NCBI GenBank assembly: GCA_004299555.1 | Contig: SCQU01000004.1 | Location: 1 to 64,000, forward strand | DNA: 64,000 bases | Reading direction: 5' to 3' | DNA from: Rhodanobacteraceae bacterium | GTDB lineage: Bacteria; Pseudomonadota; Gammaproteobacteria; Xanthomonadales; Rhodanobacteraceae | Shown: positions 35,912-46,918 of the stretch, piece by piece | Numbering within the stretch: the stretch's first letter is position 1 | How the letters are laid out: each line of letters opens with the position of its first letter | Notes under the pieces: model-generated | What the model was told of the DNA's origin: nothing | What the model saw: the letters and a program-made list of their open reading frames with translations, nothing else | Databases searched by the model: none | Translations under genes and position numbers: made by a program

Positions 35912-38900
35912 ATGATCGTTCTCGACGGGCGCAGTGCGCTGTCGGATTTTCGTCTTGACCGCTTGAACCAGCGCGTCGCCGCCATCGCCCCGGGCGTCCG
36001 TGTCCATGGCGTGCGCCACGTGTACTTCATCGCGTCGGACGCGCTCCTGCCGCCCGCTGCGTACAAACGCCTGGCTGAGGTGCTGGATGCGACCGAAGCG
36101 CCGCCCGCCGATGCATCACTCTGGGTGGTGCCGCGACTCGGCACGCTGTCGCCATGGTCGACCAAGGCCACCGAAATCACCCGCCACATCGGGATTCCAC
36201 TCGCGCGGGTCGAGCGCGGCACCGCATTCCTGCTGGACGGCCTGCCGGGTGCGGCCGATCCGGCGTTCGCCGCGATCAGCCGCGCGTTGCACGACCCGAT
36301 GACCCAGTCGGTATTGCTGACGCTCGCCGACGCGGCGCAGGTGTTTGCCTCCGGCCCGGCCGGCGCGCTGGCAACCGTCGCGCTCGGCGCCAATGCTGCG
36401 GCTGCGCTGCAACGCGCCAACGCTGAACTCGGACTCGCGCTCAGCGACGATGAAATCGACTACCTCGCCGCCAACTACGCCAAGCTCGGCCGCGATCCGA
36501 CCGACGCCGAACTTGTGATGTTCGCGCAGGCCAACTCCGAACACTGCCGGCACAAGATCTTCAACGCCCGCTTCACGGTCGACGGCGTGCCACAGGATGC
36601 GAGCCTGTTCGACCTGATCCGGCACACCCACAAGGTGTCCCCCGCCTACACCTTGTCGGCGTACCACGACAACGCCGCGGTGATCCAGGGCGAGGCCGGT
36701 GCGCGCTTTTTCGCCGACCCCGACGGCGTCTGGCGCGCGCATCAGGAAGCCATTCCCTACGCGATCAAGGTTGAAACCCACAACCACCCGACCGCGATTT
36801 CCCCCTGGCCGGGCGCTGCCACCGGCTCCGGCGGAGAAATCCGCGACGAAGGCGCCGTGGGCCGCGGCGGCAAGCCCAAGGCCGGGCTGGTCGGGTTTTC
36901 GGTCTCGCACTTGCGCATTCCCGGCCTGCCGCGGCCGTGGGAAAGCGAGCGCCCGCTGCCGCCGCGCGTTGCCAGCGCGTTTGAAATCATGCGCGATGGC
37001 CCGCTGGGCGCCGCCGGCTTCAACAACGAATTCGGGCGCCCCTGCCTCGCCGGCTACTTCCGCACGTTCGAGCTGGAAACCGGCAAGCCGGGCATGCGCC
37101 ACGGCTATGACAAGCCGATCATGCTGGCTGGCGGCATCGCCAACATCCGGCCGATGCTGGTGCAGAAAAACCACCTGGTACCGGGTGACGCGGTGATCGT
37201 GCTCGGCGGTCCCGCCATGCTGATCGGCCTTGGCGGCGGCGCGGCCTCGTCGATGGCGGCCGGCGCTTCCAGCGCCGAACTGGACTTTGCATCGGTGCAA
37301 CGCGACAACCCCGAGATGCAGCGGCGCTGCCAGGAAGTCATCGACGCCTGCGCCGCCGCGGGCGACGCCAATCCGCTGGTCGCAATCCACGACGTCGGGG
37401 CGGGCGGCCTGTCCAACGCGATTCCAGAGCTCCTGCACGATTCCGGCGTGGGCGGCGAGATCGACCTCGACGCGGTGCCGCTGGATGATCCGCAACTCTC
37501 GCCCATGCAGATCTGGTGCAACGAAGCGCAGGAACGCTACGTCATGGACGTACACCCGCACGACCTTGCGCGGTTCCAGGCCCTCTGCGAGCGCGAGCGC
37601 TGCCCGTTTGCGGTGGTCGGAACCGCAACGGCGCGCGAACGGCTGGTGGTGACGCGGGGCGGGCACGCGCCGCACGCCAATCCTCTCGCGCGAACAGGAA
37701 AAAGGCACGGGCGCACCACCGTCATCGACATGGAACTTGCGATGCTGCTCGGCAAGCCGCCACGCGTCGAGCGCGACGCGACCCGCGTCAAGCCGCAGCT
37801 CGACATCGTGCCGGACCTCACCGGGATCGTGCTCGATGACGCGATTGATCGGGTCCTCAGGATGCCGGCCGTCGCCGACAAGGCCTTCCTGATCCACATC
37901 GGCGACCGCAGCGTGGGCGGCCTGTGCGCACGCGACCAGCTGGTCGGCCCATGGCAGGTGCCGGTCGCCGACTGTGCGGTGACGCTCGCCGACTTCGAGG
38001 GTTACCAGGGCGAAGCGATGGCGATCGGCGAGCGAGCGCCCACCGCCGTGCTGGACGGCGCGGCTTCCGCCCGGTTGGCACTCGGCGAGGCGATCACCAA
38101 CGTGATGGCAGCTCCTGTCGACCGGCTCGATCAGATCCGCCTGTCCGCCAACTGGATGGCCGCGATCGGCCATGCCGGCGAGGACGCCGCGTTGTACGAC
38201 GCGGTCAAGGCCGTATCGCTGCAGCTCTGCCCCGCGCTTGGCATCTCGATTCCGGTCGGCAAGGATTCGCTGTCGATGCGCACGCTGTGGCAGGACGGTG
38301 ACCGTGAACAGCGCACCATCGCGCCGGTTTCATTGATCGTCAGCGCGTTTGCGCCAGTCGCGGATGTACGCCAAACGCTGACGCCGCAGATCCGCCTCGA
38401 TGCGGGTCCCAGCGAACTCTGGCTGCTCGACCTCGGCGCGGGCCGCGACCGGCTGGGCGGTTCGATCCTGACCCAGGCCTACGCGCGCGGCGGCGGCATG
38501 CCGCCGGACTTCGAGGCACCCGAACACCTGCGCAGCCTGTTTGACACCCTCCGTGCCGCCCGCGCGCAAAACCTGCTGCTCGCGTACCACGACCGCTCGG
38601 ACGGCGGCGTCATCGTGACGCTGCTGGAAATGGCGTTCGCTGGTCACTGCGGCCTTGAAATCAAGCTGGACGGCTGGGCCGACAACGCGTTGCGCGCGCT
38701 GTTCAACGAGGAACTTGGCGCGGTGGTGCAGGTGCGAACCGGCGACCACGACGCCTTCGCCGCGCTCGCTGCAGCCAACGGCCTGGCCGATGTGACGCGC
38801 GTGATCGCGCGACCCAGGACCAAGCTCGGAATCAAGCTCTACAGCGGCGATGACGCCATCGCCAAGTGGAACTGGAAGAAACTGATCGGCGCATGGCACG

Positions 38901-39817
38901 AAACCAGCCACGCGATGCAGCGCCTGCGCGACAACCCAGCCAGCGCCGATGCCGAGCGCGACTGGCGCGTGAACGATGACGACCCGGGCGTGAACGCAAG
39001 GCTCACCTTCGATCCGGCCGAAGACACCGCCGCGCCCTACATCGCCAAGGGCGCACGCCCGCGCATTGCGGTGCTGCGCGAGCAGGGCGTGAACGGCCAG
39101 GTGGAAATGGCCGCCGCGTTCACGCGCGCCGGGTTCGAAGCCATCGACGTCCACATGAGCGACCTTGTCGCCGGGCGTCACCAGCTGGCCGGCTTTGCCG
39201 GCTTCGCGGCCTGCGGCGGATTTTCCTACGGCGACGTGCTCGGCGCGGGCCGCGGCTGGGCGGCGTCGATCCTGTACCAGGATGACCTGCGCCAGCAGTT
39301 TGCCGATTTCTTCGCCGATGAAACCAAGTTCGCGGTCGGCATGTGCAACGGCTGCCAGATGCTGTCGCAATTGAAATCCATCATCCCCGGCGCCGAACAC
39401 TGGCCAAGCTTCCACCGCAACGCGTCGGAACAATACGAAGCCCGCCTGGTGACGCTCGAAGTGCTGGACGCCGGCTCGATCCTGTTCCGCGGCATGGCCG
39501 GCTCACGCATTCCAATCGTCGCCGCACACGGTGAGGGCCGCGCGGTGTTCGCCGCCGGCGACCAGGCCGGCAAGGGCACCGCGTGCATCCGCTTCGTCGA
39601 CAACCGCGGCAAGGCAACCGAAACCTTTCCCTACAACCCGAATGGCTCGCCCGAGGGCCTTGCCGGTTTCACCGCCGCATCCGGACGCGTCACCATCATG
39701 ATGCCGCACCCCGAACGCGTATTCCGCACCGCGCAGATGAGCTGGCACCCGCGCGAATGGGGCGAAGACTCACCCTGGATGCGGATCTTCCGCAACGCGC
39801 GGACGTTTGTGGGATAG
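35912..39817 (+). CDS. purL: Phosphoribosylformylglycinamidine synthase
   Basis: A 1301-residue large-type PurL catalysing step 4 of purine synthesis (FGAR + Gln + ATP to FGAM). Domains in order: N-terminal PurS-like region (1-150), linker, two FGAM synthetase/AIRS halves ('[14 protein letters not shown]', '[29 protein letters not shown]', '[14 protein letters not shown]'), and the C-terminal class I glutaminase from ~1045 with '[16 protein letters not shown]', nucleophile C1145 in '[10 protein letters not shown]', and '[10 protein letters not shown]'. Full length, no repeat insertion despite its size. Probably its own transcript, starting 43 bp after dsbC. Confidence 0.98.
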   Translation: MIVLDGRSALSDFRLDRLNQRVAAIAPGVRVHGVRHVYFIASDALLPPAAYKRLAEVLDATEAPPADASLWVVPRLGTLSPWSTKATEITRHIGIPLARVERGTAFLLDGLPGAADPAFAAISRALHDPMTQSVLLTLADAAQVFASGPAGALATVALGANAAAALQRANAELGLALSDDEIDYLAANYAKLGRDPTDAELVMFAQANSEHCRHKIFNARFTVDGVPQDASLFDLIRHTHKVSPAYTLSAYHDNAAVIQGEAGARFFADPDGVWRAHQEAIPYAIKVETHNHPTAISPWPGAATGSGGEIRDEGAVGRGGKPKAGLVGFSVSHLRIPGLPRPWESERPLPPRVASAFEIMRDGPLGAAGFNNEFGRPCLAGYFRTFELETGKPGMRHGYDKPIMLAGGIANIRPMLVQKNHLVPGDAVIVLGGPAMLIGLGGGAASSMAAGASSAELDFASVQRDNPEMQRRCQEVIDACAAAGDANPLVAIHDVGAGGLSNAIPELLHDSGVGGEIDLDAVPLDDPQLSPMQIWCNEAQERYVMDVHPHDLARFQALCERERCPFAVVGTATARERLVVTRGGHAPHANPLARTGKRHGRTTVIDMELAMLLGKPPRVERDATRVKPQLDIVPDLTGIVLDDAIDRVLRMPAVADKAFLIHIGDRSVGGLCARDQLVGPWQVPVADCAVTLADFEGYQGEAMAIGERAPTAVLDGAASARLALGEAITNVMAAPVDRLDQIRLSANWMAAIGHAGEDAALYDAVKAVSLQLCPALGISIPVGKDSLSMRTLWQDGDREQRTIAPVSLIVSAFAPVADVRQTLTPQIRLDAGPSELWLLDLGAGRDRLGGSILTQAYARGGGMPPDFEAPEHLRSLFDTLRAARAQNLLLAYHDRSDGGVIVTLLEMAFAGHCGLEIKLDGWADNALRALFNEELGAVVQVRTGDHDAFAALAAANGLADVTRVIARPRTKLGIKLYSGDDAIAKWNWKKLIGAWHETSHAMQRLRDNPASADAERDWRVNDDDPGVNARLTFDPAEDTAAPYIAKGARPRIAVLREQGVNGQVEMAAAFTRAGFEAIDVHMSDLVAGRHQLAGFAGFAACGGFSYGDVLGAGRGWAASILYQDDLRQQFADFFADETKFAVGMCNGCQMLSQLKSIIPGAEHWPSFHRNASEQYEARLVTLEVLDAGSILFRGMAGSRIPIVAAHGEGRAVFAAGDQAGKGTACIRFVDNRGKATETFPYNPNGSPEGLAGFTAASGRVTIMMPHPERVFRTAQMSWHPREWGEDSPWMRIFRNARTFVG

Positions 39818-39892
39818 GCCTGGCCGCACCAGCCGCCGAGCGCCCACCCGCTTCGATACATGAGGGACGCACCCACCGCCAGGCGCTCACCC

Positions 39893-39936
39893 CCTTCGGC
39901 ACGAAGGGGGTCGCCGCGCAGCGGCGGGGGGATGGC
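39893..39936. repeat. Single family-B palindromic repeat
   Basis: CCCCTTCGGCACGAAGGGGG followed by TCGCCGCGCAGCGGCGGGGGGATG, between convergent purL and the Rieske gene, ending at the latter's stop. May act as a terminator for one or both genes. Confidence 0.8.
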
Positions 39937-39937
39937 G

Positions 39938-40279
39938 TCACGCCCGCGACACCACTCCATCGCGCACCTGCACGTGTACCGCGACCAGCGACTGCCCGCG
40001 ACACGGGCCGGCAACGCACAACCCCGCCTCATGCAACGCGAACGTCGCGCCATGCACCGCGCAGGTCAGCTTGCTGTCTTTCACCAGAAACAGCCCCGGG
40101 GCGTAGTCCATGCGGCGGCCGGCGTGCGGACACACGTTCAACCACGCCTGCACCGAGTTCCCGTGGCGCGCCAGCAGCAACGGCTCCCCCTCCGGATCGG
40201 GCGGGTCAACGCCCAGCACACCGCCGTCGGGAATGTCGTCCAGACGGCACAGGATTTCAGGCACGGCACTCACGTCCAT
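39938..40279 (-). CDS. Rieske [2Fe-2S] domain protein
   Basis: A 113-residue single-domain Rieske ferredoxin. Cluster ligands: C50-P-H52 in 'LNVCPHAGRRMDY' and C73-x-x-H76 in 'LTCAVHGATF'. Such stand-alone proteins deliver electrons in oxygenase systems or act as assimilatory-nitrite-type small subunits; no partner gene is adjacent. Start at 40279 (GGGAG upstream). Divergent from the small membrane protein. Confidence 0.92.
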   Translation of the reverse strand: MDVSAVPEILCRLDDIPDGGVLGVDPPDPEGEPLLLARHGNSVQAWLNVCPHAGRRMDYAPGLFLVKDSKLTCAVHGATFALHEAGLCVAGPCRGQSLVAVHVQVRDGVVSRA

Positions 40280-40356
40280 CGGCAACTCCCGGCACTTGCA
40301 ACGGCGGCCAGCCGGCCGCATGGTGAGTGTGTCATTCTGCCACACGGTTTCCGCTG

Positions 40357-40623
40357 ATGCGCATCAACTACGCTCTGCCTACACTGCCCCGCCACCCGCT
40401 GTTGCGCGCGCTGGTGCTGGTGGGCGTGACGGCGCTTGTGATCGGGCTGGTGACCGTGGGGCTGGCCGTCGGCGCGGTGGTACTGGCCGTAGCTGCCGTA
40501 ACGCTGGTGCTGCGCCGCTGGCTGGTGCGGCGCGCGGCCCGGCAAGGCGATGCGTCAGTTATCGAAGGCGAGTACACCGTGGTCGACCCGCACCCCCGTG
40601 CGCGCCTGCCGGGGAGTGAATAG
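40357..40623 (+). CDS. Small single-pass/hairpin membrane protein
   Basis: An 88-residue protein. A long hydrophobic stretch (about 17-52, 'LVLVGVTALVIGLVTVGLAVGAVVLAVAA', in part) could form one or two membrane helices, followed by a basic segment 'RRWLVRRAARQ' and an acidic tail 'VIEGEYTVVD'. The tail motif is common in short proteobacterial inner-membrane proteins. No function known. Downstream DNA is repeat array. Confidence 0.7.
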   Translation: MRINYALPTLPRHPLLRALVLVGVTALVIGLVTVGLAVGAVVLAVAAVTLVLRRWLVRRAARQGDASVIEGEYTVVDPHPRARLPGSE

Positions 40624-40670
40624 GCACACGGACAGTACCCGCTGCCGCGCACCCTGCAACGGCATCCCCC

Positions 40671-41325
40671 TCGATCCCCCTTCCTGCGGAAGGGGGAAGA
40701 CAAGCCGAAACCGCCCGATTCCCTTCCTGCGGAAGGAGAAAGCGACCAGGTGGCGCACCGTTTCCCACCCCTTCGGTACGAAGGGGGTCGCGCCGAAGGC
40801 GCGGGGGATGCGCTACGCGCGACGCGGCAAGAGGGATTCCGCCACCCGCGAAAGCAGCACTCACCCCCTTCCAGGGGAAGGGGGTCGCGCCGAAGGCGCG
40901 GGGGATGCGCTACGCGCGACGCGGCAAGAGGGATACCGCCACCCGCGAAAGCAGCACTCACCCCCTTCCAGGGGAAGGGGGTCGCGCCGAAGGCGCGGGG
41001 GGATGCGCTACGCGCGACGCGGCAAGAGGGATGCCGCCACCCGCGAAAGCAGCACTCACCCCCTTCCAGGGGAAGGGGGTCGCGCCGAAGGCGCGGGGGA
41101 TGCGCTACGCGCGACGCGGCAAGAGGGATGCCGCCACCCGCGAGAGCAGCACGCACCCCCTTCCAGGGGAAGGGGGTCGCGCCGAAGGCGCGGGGGGGAT
41201 GCGCTACGCGCGACGCGGCGGGAGGGATACCGCCACCCGCGAAAGCAGCACTTACCCCCTTCCAGGGGAAGGGGGTCGCGCCGAAGGCGCGGGGGGATGC
41301 GCTACGCGCGACGCGGCGGGGGAGC
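40671..41325. repeat. Family-B tandem array, five-plus units of 97-99 bp
   Basis: The phrase ATGCGCTACGCGCGACGCGG recurs at 40808, 40905, 41003, 41100, 41199 and 41297, spaced 97, 98, 97, 99 and 98 bp. Each unit has a hairpin CCCCCTTCCAGGGGAAGGGGG, then TCGCGCCGAAGGCGCG and a G run of 4-7. Unit-length differences are in the G run, consistent with slippage. Units are otherwise nearly identical, so expansion is recent. The array ends 4 bp before the stop of pilE. Confidence 0.95.
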
Positions 41326-41328
41326 GAC

Positions 41329-41754
41329 CTACCAGCACGACCCGTTCGAGTTTTCCGCGGTCTTGGTCGGATCCGGCTGCTTGTTGCCCGTGTTGTCGAT
41401 CGTCAGCGACCCGCACTTGTCGCCGACCTGTGCGTTGATCGGCACCGCGGTTGCCACATACGCCTGCGGCGCCGTGCCCGCGGCGGCGATGGTCACCGAG
41501 TAATCGTTGTTCTCCGCGATCGCGGGTGAAGTCTTGTAGCCCAGCTGGGTCAGGTCGGCCGTGTAGTGGTTGTAGTCGGTGTAATAACGCTCTTGCGCCT
41601 GCGCAATGTGCATCAGGATTTTTTGCCCATCAGCGCGGCGCGCGCGAAACGTGTAGCGCCCCCACCACGGCACCGCGATGGCCGCAAGGATGGCGATGAT
41701 CGCAACCACGATCATCAGCTCGATCAAGGTAAAACCGCGTGTACGTCGGATCAT
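41329..41754 (-). CDS. pilE: Type IV pilin-like protein of the minor pilin operon
   Basis: A 141-residue prepilin. Short leader, cleavage G^FTLIELMIVVAIIAILAAIA with Glu5, then 'VPWWGRYTFRARRADGQKILMHIAQAQERYYTDYNHY' (in part), which is characteristic of the PilE/ComP-like minor pilin at the end of this operon. A C-terminal disulfide pair is likely ('GDKCGSLTI...NGSCW'). Starts at 41760 or 41775 (the latter overlapping the pilY1 stop, ATGA) are possible. Last gene of fimT-pilV-pilW-pilX-pilY1-pilE. Confidence 0.92.
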   Translation of the reverse strand: MIRRTRGFTLIELMIVVAIIAILAAIAVPWWGRYTFRARRADGQKILMHIAQAQERYYTDYNHYTADLTQLGYKTSPAIAENNDYSVTIAAAGTAPQAYVATAVPINAQVGDKCGSLTIDNTGNKQPDPTKTAENSNGSCW

Positions 41755-41774
41755 CGCCATTGTCCCTGTCGCCA

Positions 41775-44700
41775 TCACTGATTCTGCTGGATCTCGCTCC
41801 ACGAACGCCGCCGCCAGAGCGGCAGATCCGGTGCAAACAGGCCGCCACTCTTGAGCAGCCCTGTCAGGACCAAGCCCCTGCCACCACCCACCTCAGACAG
41901 GATCGGCAAGGTGCCACTGGTTTGCGCCTGGCTGATGCGGGCACCCGCGATGGGCCAGCCACCCAGTGAGGACACGCCCCCGGGGGCACCGGTTCCTGCG
42001 TCAAGCACCATGATCGCACCCGAGGTAGTCGGGCTGCAGGGGTCGCTCGTGGCGCCTCCGGTGATCAGGGTCTCCATGACGACCTCATTGGCCGCAAAAA
42101 TGGCCGCCGGCGTTACCACCACCCGCTCCCCGGCATTGGCCTGTTTGCCGGCTACCTCAACGTCGAGGTTGACGTACCAGCCGCCCGACTTGCTGGAATC
42201 GGCCAACGCGGTTGGGGGGTGGCTCGGGTCACTGGAGTTGCAGGTGTCGTCGACACCACCCGTGATGCAGCGAAGCGTCTCGCCATCGGCGGCAAGTTCC
42301 TCATGCAGATAGTTCTGCGTCAGGCCGTTCACCCCTGATCCGCCGAGAACCACGACATCGCTGGCGGGCGTCGCTTTGCCCGGGTCGCGATCGCGCACGC
42401 CGTAGATCGACTGCACGGTGCTGTTGCTGTTGTCGCCAACGCCCAGGAACTTGCCGGTGCCAAACACCACCATGAAGCCATTGCTCACCGGGTCGGGGAA
42501 CAGGCGCGGCATCGTGGTGATTGGCTGCGCCGCCGGGATCCCGGCCTGGGGCGCGGCGGCCTGATACACCAGCGAAACCGTCCAGTCACTCGGGCCGCTG
42601 CCGCCCAAGGTGAACTTCCACAGGTTGCCCTCGACGTCACCGGCGTAGGCCACGTTGTCAACATTGTTGCCCGACAGGCTGCCCAGGACAGGTGTCGCCA
42701 GCCCAAAGCTGGTCACGCCCGGAAGGTCAGGGGTTTTCAGCTCGGCCAGCAGCGTGCCGGTTTGTGCATCCAGCACAAACAACGCGCTGTATGGTTTGCC
42801 GTCGACTTTCCCAGGATCCGTATTGGGCGCCTGCGCGGCGATCGCGGCGCAGCTGTTGGGGTTGGTCGGCGGAAGGTTCGGCGCCGTCGGGATGTCGGGG
42901 GTGCCGCAATCGGGGAAATATCCGCTCGACACCAGAACCACCCACGAACCATCGTTGAGCCGCCCGATGTTCGGCTGCGGTATGGTATAGCCCAGATCCG
43001 TGGCCTTGCAGTTTCCACTGGCCGAGGTACCGACGATCGACACGCAGGCGCTCGGCACCGCCATGTCCGAATCGAACTCCCACAACACGTTCGCTTGCGT
43101 GAACGATGACGGATTGGTTACATCCAGTGCGTACACACCACGGCCGCCAAGCCCGACGCTCCCGGTCAGGATGGTGTGCCATTTGCTGTCGGTATTGGAC
43201 GCTCCGGATTCGCCAAAGAACACATCACGCGACACCGGGGTCGCGTCCACGGTCGGCCGGTACTGGAAGTCGCTGGTGCTGGTCAGGTTGCCAAGGTTGG
43301 CATATACCGCCCGCGGAACGAACGCCCACGCTTCCTTGCCGGGGTTGGTACCGTAATCCCAAGTAGCGCAACCGGTCCCATCCGGCTTGTACGCGGTGCA
43401 TTTGGGCGCGGGCGCGTCGAACGCGTGCAACATCCCGTCATTTGCCGCAACGTACACCATGCCCTGGACGCTGGACTGCTGCATCTGAAACGCATCGTAG
43501 GACTGCGCCCCGGTGGCCAGCTCAGGGGAAGCGGCAGGCCAGTTGCTGCTGTAGTCGTTCTCGGCACCGTCGATGTAGACAGGTGACGCGTTGATGATCG
43601 CACCCAGGATGCTTGAGCGGGTGCGGAAGCCCGTGCTCGTACCCTCGTACTCGCTGTCACCCAGAAGGTACTTGATGCGGTTGGCGAGCGTGTCGTCGCC
43701 CCCGCCAGGCGCGGGCGATTGCAGCTCTGCCAGTTCAGTCGAATCGAATGCATTCGGCGCTACCGCACCCGCTGCCGCTGCCGCCGTGTTGAACACGAGC
43801 CCGACGCCGCTACCCGAACCGTTGTACGCGTCGGTATAAACCTTCCGCCCGGTGTAACCGCTGCCGTGGAAGTCGGTGTTCAGCAGTGTGTCGGGGTCCG
43901 TTGGCCACACCGATGCCCCTGGGGTACCGTCGGTATTCAGCGCCACAACCTTGAACGACCCGCTCCAGTCACCGGTGTTGTAACCGGTCTCGAAGGTCAA
44001 CGCACCAGCCGTCAACACGCTGGCATTTACGGCCGATGGAGTTGGCGGCACGTTGCGTGCATTGATGTCGGAAATGGCCTTGGAGAACCCTTTGGCCAAC
44101 TCCTGCGGGCTCTTGGCACTGAAGAAATCGCCGTGGCCATTGACCGCAGCGTGGGCGAGGTCCGCGATGTTGTTGATGCTGTTGCTGCCCGGAGTCGGCC
44201 AACTGAAGCCCGGGATCGCCGCACCACCTTGCGCCCATGCAAAAATCTGCGGAACCGTGGTACCGGCGGGCTGGATGCCCTGCGGCGTAAAGCCAAGGCC
44301 CATCGTGAAGGTGGTCATGTGCTGCCAGAACGCCGGATCCTGCGGGCTGGGCGCGACCTCATTGGGCATTCCGGACAGATCATTCGCCCAGTAATACATC
44401 GCCACATCCGCCAAGGTGTCGCTGTAGGTGTCAGAGAACGGCGCCGCAGCCACATACCCTGTGACCGTATAGGTCTTGCCGGCAGGCGGCGTATAGACCG
44501 GACCATTCTTGCTGTCGACGTTGCCCACCCCGGGCGAACCGCCATTCCAGAAACCGTCGGTCGTCAGAATCGCGTACGACGCGCGACAGGCAAACTGCGT
44601 GGTGCTGCCCGCGGTATACCCAGGGTCGCTGGAAAGCGTACTCCATGGCTGGGCCGTCTGGTAATACTGTCCGACCGCCGCCAACGCCAACCGCAAAGGC

Positions 44701-45857
44701 GTTCCCTGCTTGGGCGGGACCAACGTCGAGATCCAATCCCAGAAATTTGCCTTTTGCGTACCGCCGGAACCATCACCAAACGGCTCGACCTCGGCAAGTG
44801 TCTTGCCATTGAACGATGCAGTAGGCGATGGCAGCTCTGAATTATTGCCGCCATTGATCGAACCAAACCCGAATCGGTACTTGGGCGACAACGTTTCGAA
44901 TGCCGTCATCAAGCCACTCTTGGCCATCAGGATGCGGGTGTGATAGTACGAAAACCAATTGGCGACATTTTGCCGGGTCGCCGCGCTTTCGTCACACACG
45001 TCACTGGCGAGGCCCACGGCGGCGCAATCGCCTGCGGTTTCTGCCACATAATGCCGGATATAACCACCGGCCGGGTTGGTTACGGTGTAGGTAAAGAAGG
45101 AAATACCCGGATAGCACTTGTCCTTGTTCAAGCTGCCATTGTAGTCATATACGTCTGACACGCTGCTGCAGCGGCTGACGTAAAAATCTCCATTGCTGAT
45201 ATCGTAGAAGTTGAACGCAATGCTGGGTTGGCTGGTGAAATAGCAGTACCCGTCGTATTTGCCGGAAGCCGAGCTTCCAGACGGGCAGGAGTTGCTCGGC
45301 GTGTAGCTCGAGGCGCCGACCTTCGCGACCGCAATGGAATACTGGACCGGCGTACCGCTGTAATTCCCGTCACTTGAGTCATACCGGCCCCGGTAGGTAC
45401 CCAGGTCGACCGCGGCGCTCGAAGAATCGAATCCATTGACCAGCGCGGCGCTGAAGTCCGACGCGGCATTCAGGGTTCCATCTGCCTTGGGCGGCAGCGT
45501 ATAGGTCACCGTGGGGTTGTAATAAACGCCGTTGACGTCGGAATCGATCAAGCCTTCCGTGCTGGTATCACTGAGGTAACCATAGTCGGGCATGACATCC
45601 CAGCGCATCGACCCCGAATCGTCCAGCATCAGCATGATGTTGGGCGGCACCGCCACGGTGTCCTCGGGTGGCGTCGGGCTGAGCTCGGTACATCCGTTGT
45701 TGTTGTTTTCCGTGCAGGGCAGCGGCGTCCCGCCCGCGGGCTGTGCATGCGCGCGCGGCAGCAGCAGGAGCGGGGCGGTCAGGCAGGTGACCAACGCCAG
45801 TGCCAGCACCATGGCGGCAGGGCGGGAAGCAAGAACGGTTTGGCGTGGCATGGACAT
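41775..45857 (-). CDS. pilY1: PilY1-type pilus tip adhesin / assembly factor
   Basis: A 1360-residue exported protein (signal peptide about 1-38). Just after it comes a von Willebrand A domain with the MIDAS 'DDSGSM' in 'PPNIMLMLDDSGSMRWDVMPDYG' (in part). The C-terminal half is the PilY1 beta-propeller: 'FVAANDGMLHAFDA'-type blade ('VYVAANDGMLHAFDAP'), 'FGESGASNTDSKWHTILTGSVGLGGRGVYALDVT' (in part), 'DNVAYAGDVEGNLWKF'. Works with minor pilins in pilus priming, adhesion and surface sensing. Start at 45857 (GGGGAAAACCGC upstream). Not interrupted by repeats. Confidence 0.95.
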   Translation of the reverse strand: MSMPRQTVLASRPAAMVLALALVTCLTAPLLLLPRAHAQPAGGTPLPCTENNNNGCTELSPTPPEDTVAVPPNIMLMLDDSGSMRWDVMPDYGYLSDTSTEGLIDSDVNGVYYNPTVTYTLPPKADGTLNAASDFSAALVNGFDSSSAAVDLGTYRGRYDSSDGNYSGTPVQYSIAVAKVGASSYTPSNSCPSGSSASGKYDGYCYFTSQPSIAFNFYDISNGDFYVSRCSSVSDVYDYNGSLNKDKCYPGISFFTYTVTNPAGGYIRHYVAETAGDCAAVGLASDVCDESAATRQNVANWFSYYHTRILMAKSGLMTAFETLSPKYRFGFGSINGGNNSELPSPTASFNGKTLAEVEPFGDGSGGTQKANFWDWISTLVPPKQGTPLRLALAAVGQYYQTAQPWSTLSSDPGYTAGSTTQFACRASYAILTTDGFWNGGSPGVGNVDSKNGPVYTPPAGKTYTVTGYVAAAPFSDTYSDTLADVAMYYWANDLSGMPNEVAPSPQDPAFWQHMTTFTMGLGFTPQGIQPAGTTVPQIFAWAQGGAAIPGFSWPTPGSNSINNIADLAHAAVNGHGDFFSAKSPQELAKGFSKAISDINARNVPPTPSAVNASVLTAGALTFETGYNTGDWSGSFKVVALNTDGTPGASVWPTDPDTLLNTDFHGSGYTGRKVYTDAYNGSGSGVGLVFNTAAAAAGAVAPNAFDSTELAELQSPAPGGGDDTLANRIKYLLGDSEYEGTSTGFRTRSSILGAIINASPVYIDGAENDYSSNWPAASPELATGAQSYDAFQMQQSSVQGMVYVAANDGMLHAFDAPAPKCTAYKPDGTGCATWDYGTNPGKEAWAFVPRAVYANLGNLTSTSDFQYRPTVDATPVSRDVFFGESGASNTDSKWHTILTGSVGLGGRGVYALDVTNPSSFTQANVLWEFDSDMAVPSACVSIVGTSASGNCKATDLGYTIPQPNIGRLNDGSWVVLVSSGYFPDCGTPDIPTAPNLPPTNPNSCAAIAAQAPNTDPGKVDGKPYSALFVLDAQTGTLLAELKTPDLPGVTSFGLATPVLGSLSGNNVDNVAYAGDVEGNLWKFTLGGSGPSDWTVSLVYQAAAPQAGIPAAQPITTMPRLFPDPVSNGFMVVFGTGKFLGVGDNSNSTVQSIYGVRDRDPGKATPASDVVVLGGSGVNGLTQNYLHEELAADGETLRCITGGVDDTCNSSDPSHPPTALADSSKSGGWYVNLDVEVAGKQANAGERVVVTPAAIFAANEVVMETLITGGATSDPCSPTTSGAIMVLDAGTGAPGGVSSLGGWPIAGARISQAQTSGTLPILSEVGGGRGLVLTGLLKSGGLFAPDLPLWRRRSWSEIQQNQ

Positions 45858-45948
45858 TGCGGTTTTCCCCGCTGTTTCCCTGGTTTCTGTACTGTGTTTA
45901 CCGTTGAATGTCGCAGCGCGACAGTTCAACGCAACCGCAGCTCGTTGA

Positions 45949-46614
45949 TCAATGATTATGGACTTGGGCGTCAAACGTACTTTGCACTACGCGCACAACG
46001 TTCTGCGTGCCACCCGTTGCGCGTGCGGTAATTCGGTAAGCGTGCATAATGATCGAGTTGGCTGCACCGCCAGTGCCGGTGGTACCACCCTCGCCTTGGG
46101 TTCCGGCGTAATGCACCTGCCCCATGTCTTCGATGATGTAGCGCGGATTCTCGGCTACATTCGGGCTGGCCGTGTAGTCGTTGGCAACCGCGAGGCTGGT
46201 GTAGCCACTGCCTGCTGCGCCCTTGTACTCAATGCCGGTGGTCAGCCATTTATTGTCGCCGGTACGAAATTCGGTGACGGCTCCACTGGCGGTATACGGC
46301 GCCGACTCCGGATTGTATTCAACGCACCCGGTCGTGGCATTGACTGCATCCGTGCCACAGATGAACGTGGCGCTGACATTCACGGTCGTGTTCCATATTT
46401 GCCATTCGGCGCCACGCAGGGCGGTGTTGCCACTCATGACCGCAAGTTGCGCGCTGCGGGTGGCGGCCACCATGCGTTGCTGCAGCAGCGAGCCGGAAGA
46501 CGCGGCAATGGCAATGAGCGTCAACAGCACCAGGAAGATCAGCGCGATCACCAGCACCACGCCTTGTTGCGCGGCGCGGCGCGGGAATTTGGGCTGTCGG
46601 AGCAGTGCGGTCAT
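45949..46614 (-). CDS. pilX: PilX-type pilus assembly protein
   Basis: A 221-residue protein with the PilX N-terminus: 'RAAQQGVVLVIALIFLVLLTLIAIAASSGSLLQQRMVAATR' (in part), a pilin-like helix without Glu5, as in PilX. It is followed by 'ALRGAEWQIWN' and a C-terminal domain ending '...VVQSTFDAQVHNH'. Second-to-last before pilY1 (91-bp gap). Its start follows a 300-bp repeat-filled gap after pilW, unusual within this normally tight operon. Confidence 0.9.
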   Translation of the reverse strand: MTALLRQPKFPRRAAQQGVVLVIALIFLVLLTLIAIAASSGSLLQQRMVAATRSAQLAVMSGNTALRGAEWQIWNTTVNVSATFICGTDAVNATTGCVEYNPESAPYTASGAVTEFRTGDNKWLTTGIEYKGAAGSGYTSLAVANDYTASPNVAENPRYIIEDMGQVHYAGTQGEGGTTGTGGAANSIIMHAYRITARATGGTQNVVRVVQSTFDAQVHNH

Positions 46615-46639
46615 GGCGCGCCACCAAGTGTCAGGGGTA

Positions 46640-46880
46640 TCACGCGGCATCCCCCCGCCGCTGCGCGTCGACCCCCTGCGTGCCGAAGGAGGTGAAGTCC
46701 ATGCGTGCCGTGCGCGGCGTACCGCTCGTGCCGAAGGGGATGAAGTCCATGTGTCGCGCGAGAACCCCTCGCCCTCCGGGAGAGGGTGGCGCGTAGCGCC
46801 GGGTGCGGGTTCGAGACATCGCGCAAGGCACGGACCCTCACCCCTGCCCCTCTCCCGAAGGGCGAGGGGTTCAGCATTTG
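46640..46880. repeat. Mixed family-B and family-A repeats between pilW and pilX
   Basis: First GGCATCCCCCCGCCGCTGCG and two decayed CGTGCCGAAGG(A/G)G(G/A)TGAAGTCCATG copies, then family A: CCCTCTCCCGAAGGGCGAGGGG, CCTCCGGGAGAGGGTGGCGCG, CCCTCACCCCTGCCCC. It separates two genes of one operon, so it is transcribed. Confidence 0.85.
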
Positions 46881-46918
46881 GCGGATGCGCGGTTGCAAGG
46901 ACATGTCCATGGCGATCA

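Noticed and set aside
40550-41503. Long open frames across the 97-bp array (up to ~317 codons)
   Set aside because: Every frame is made of repeated GC-rich units with no start signal or family resemblance; they overlap the pilE gene on the other strand.
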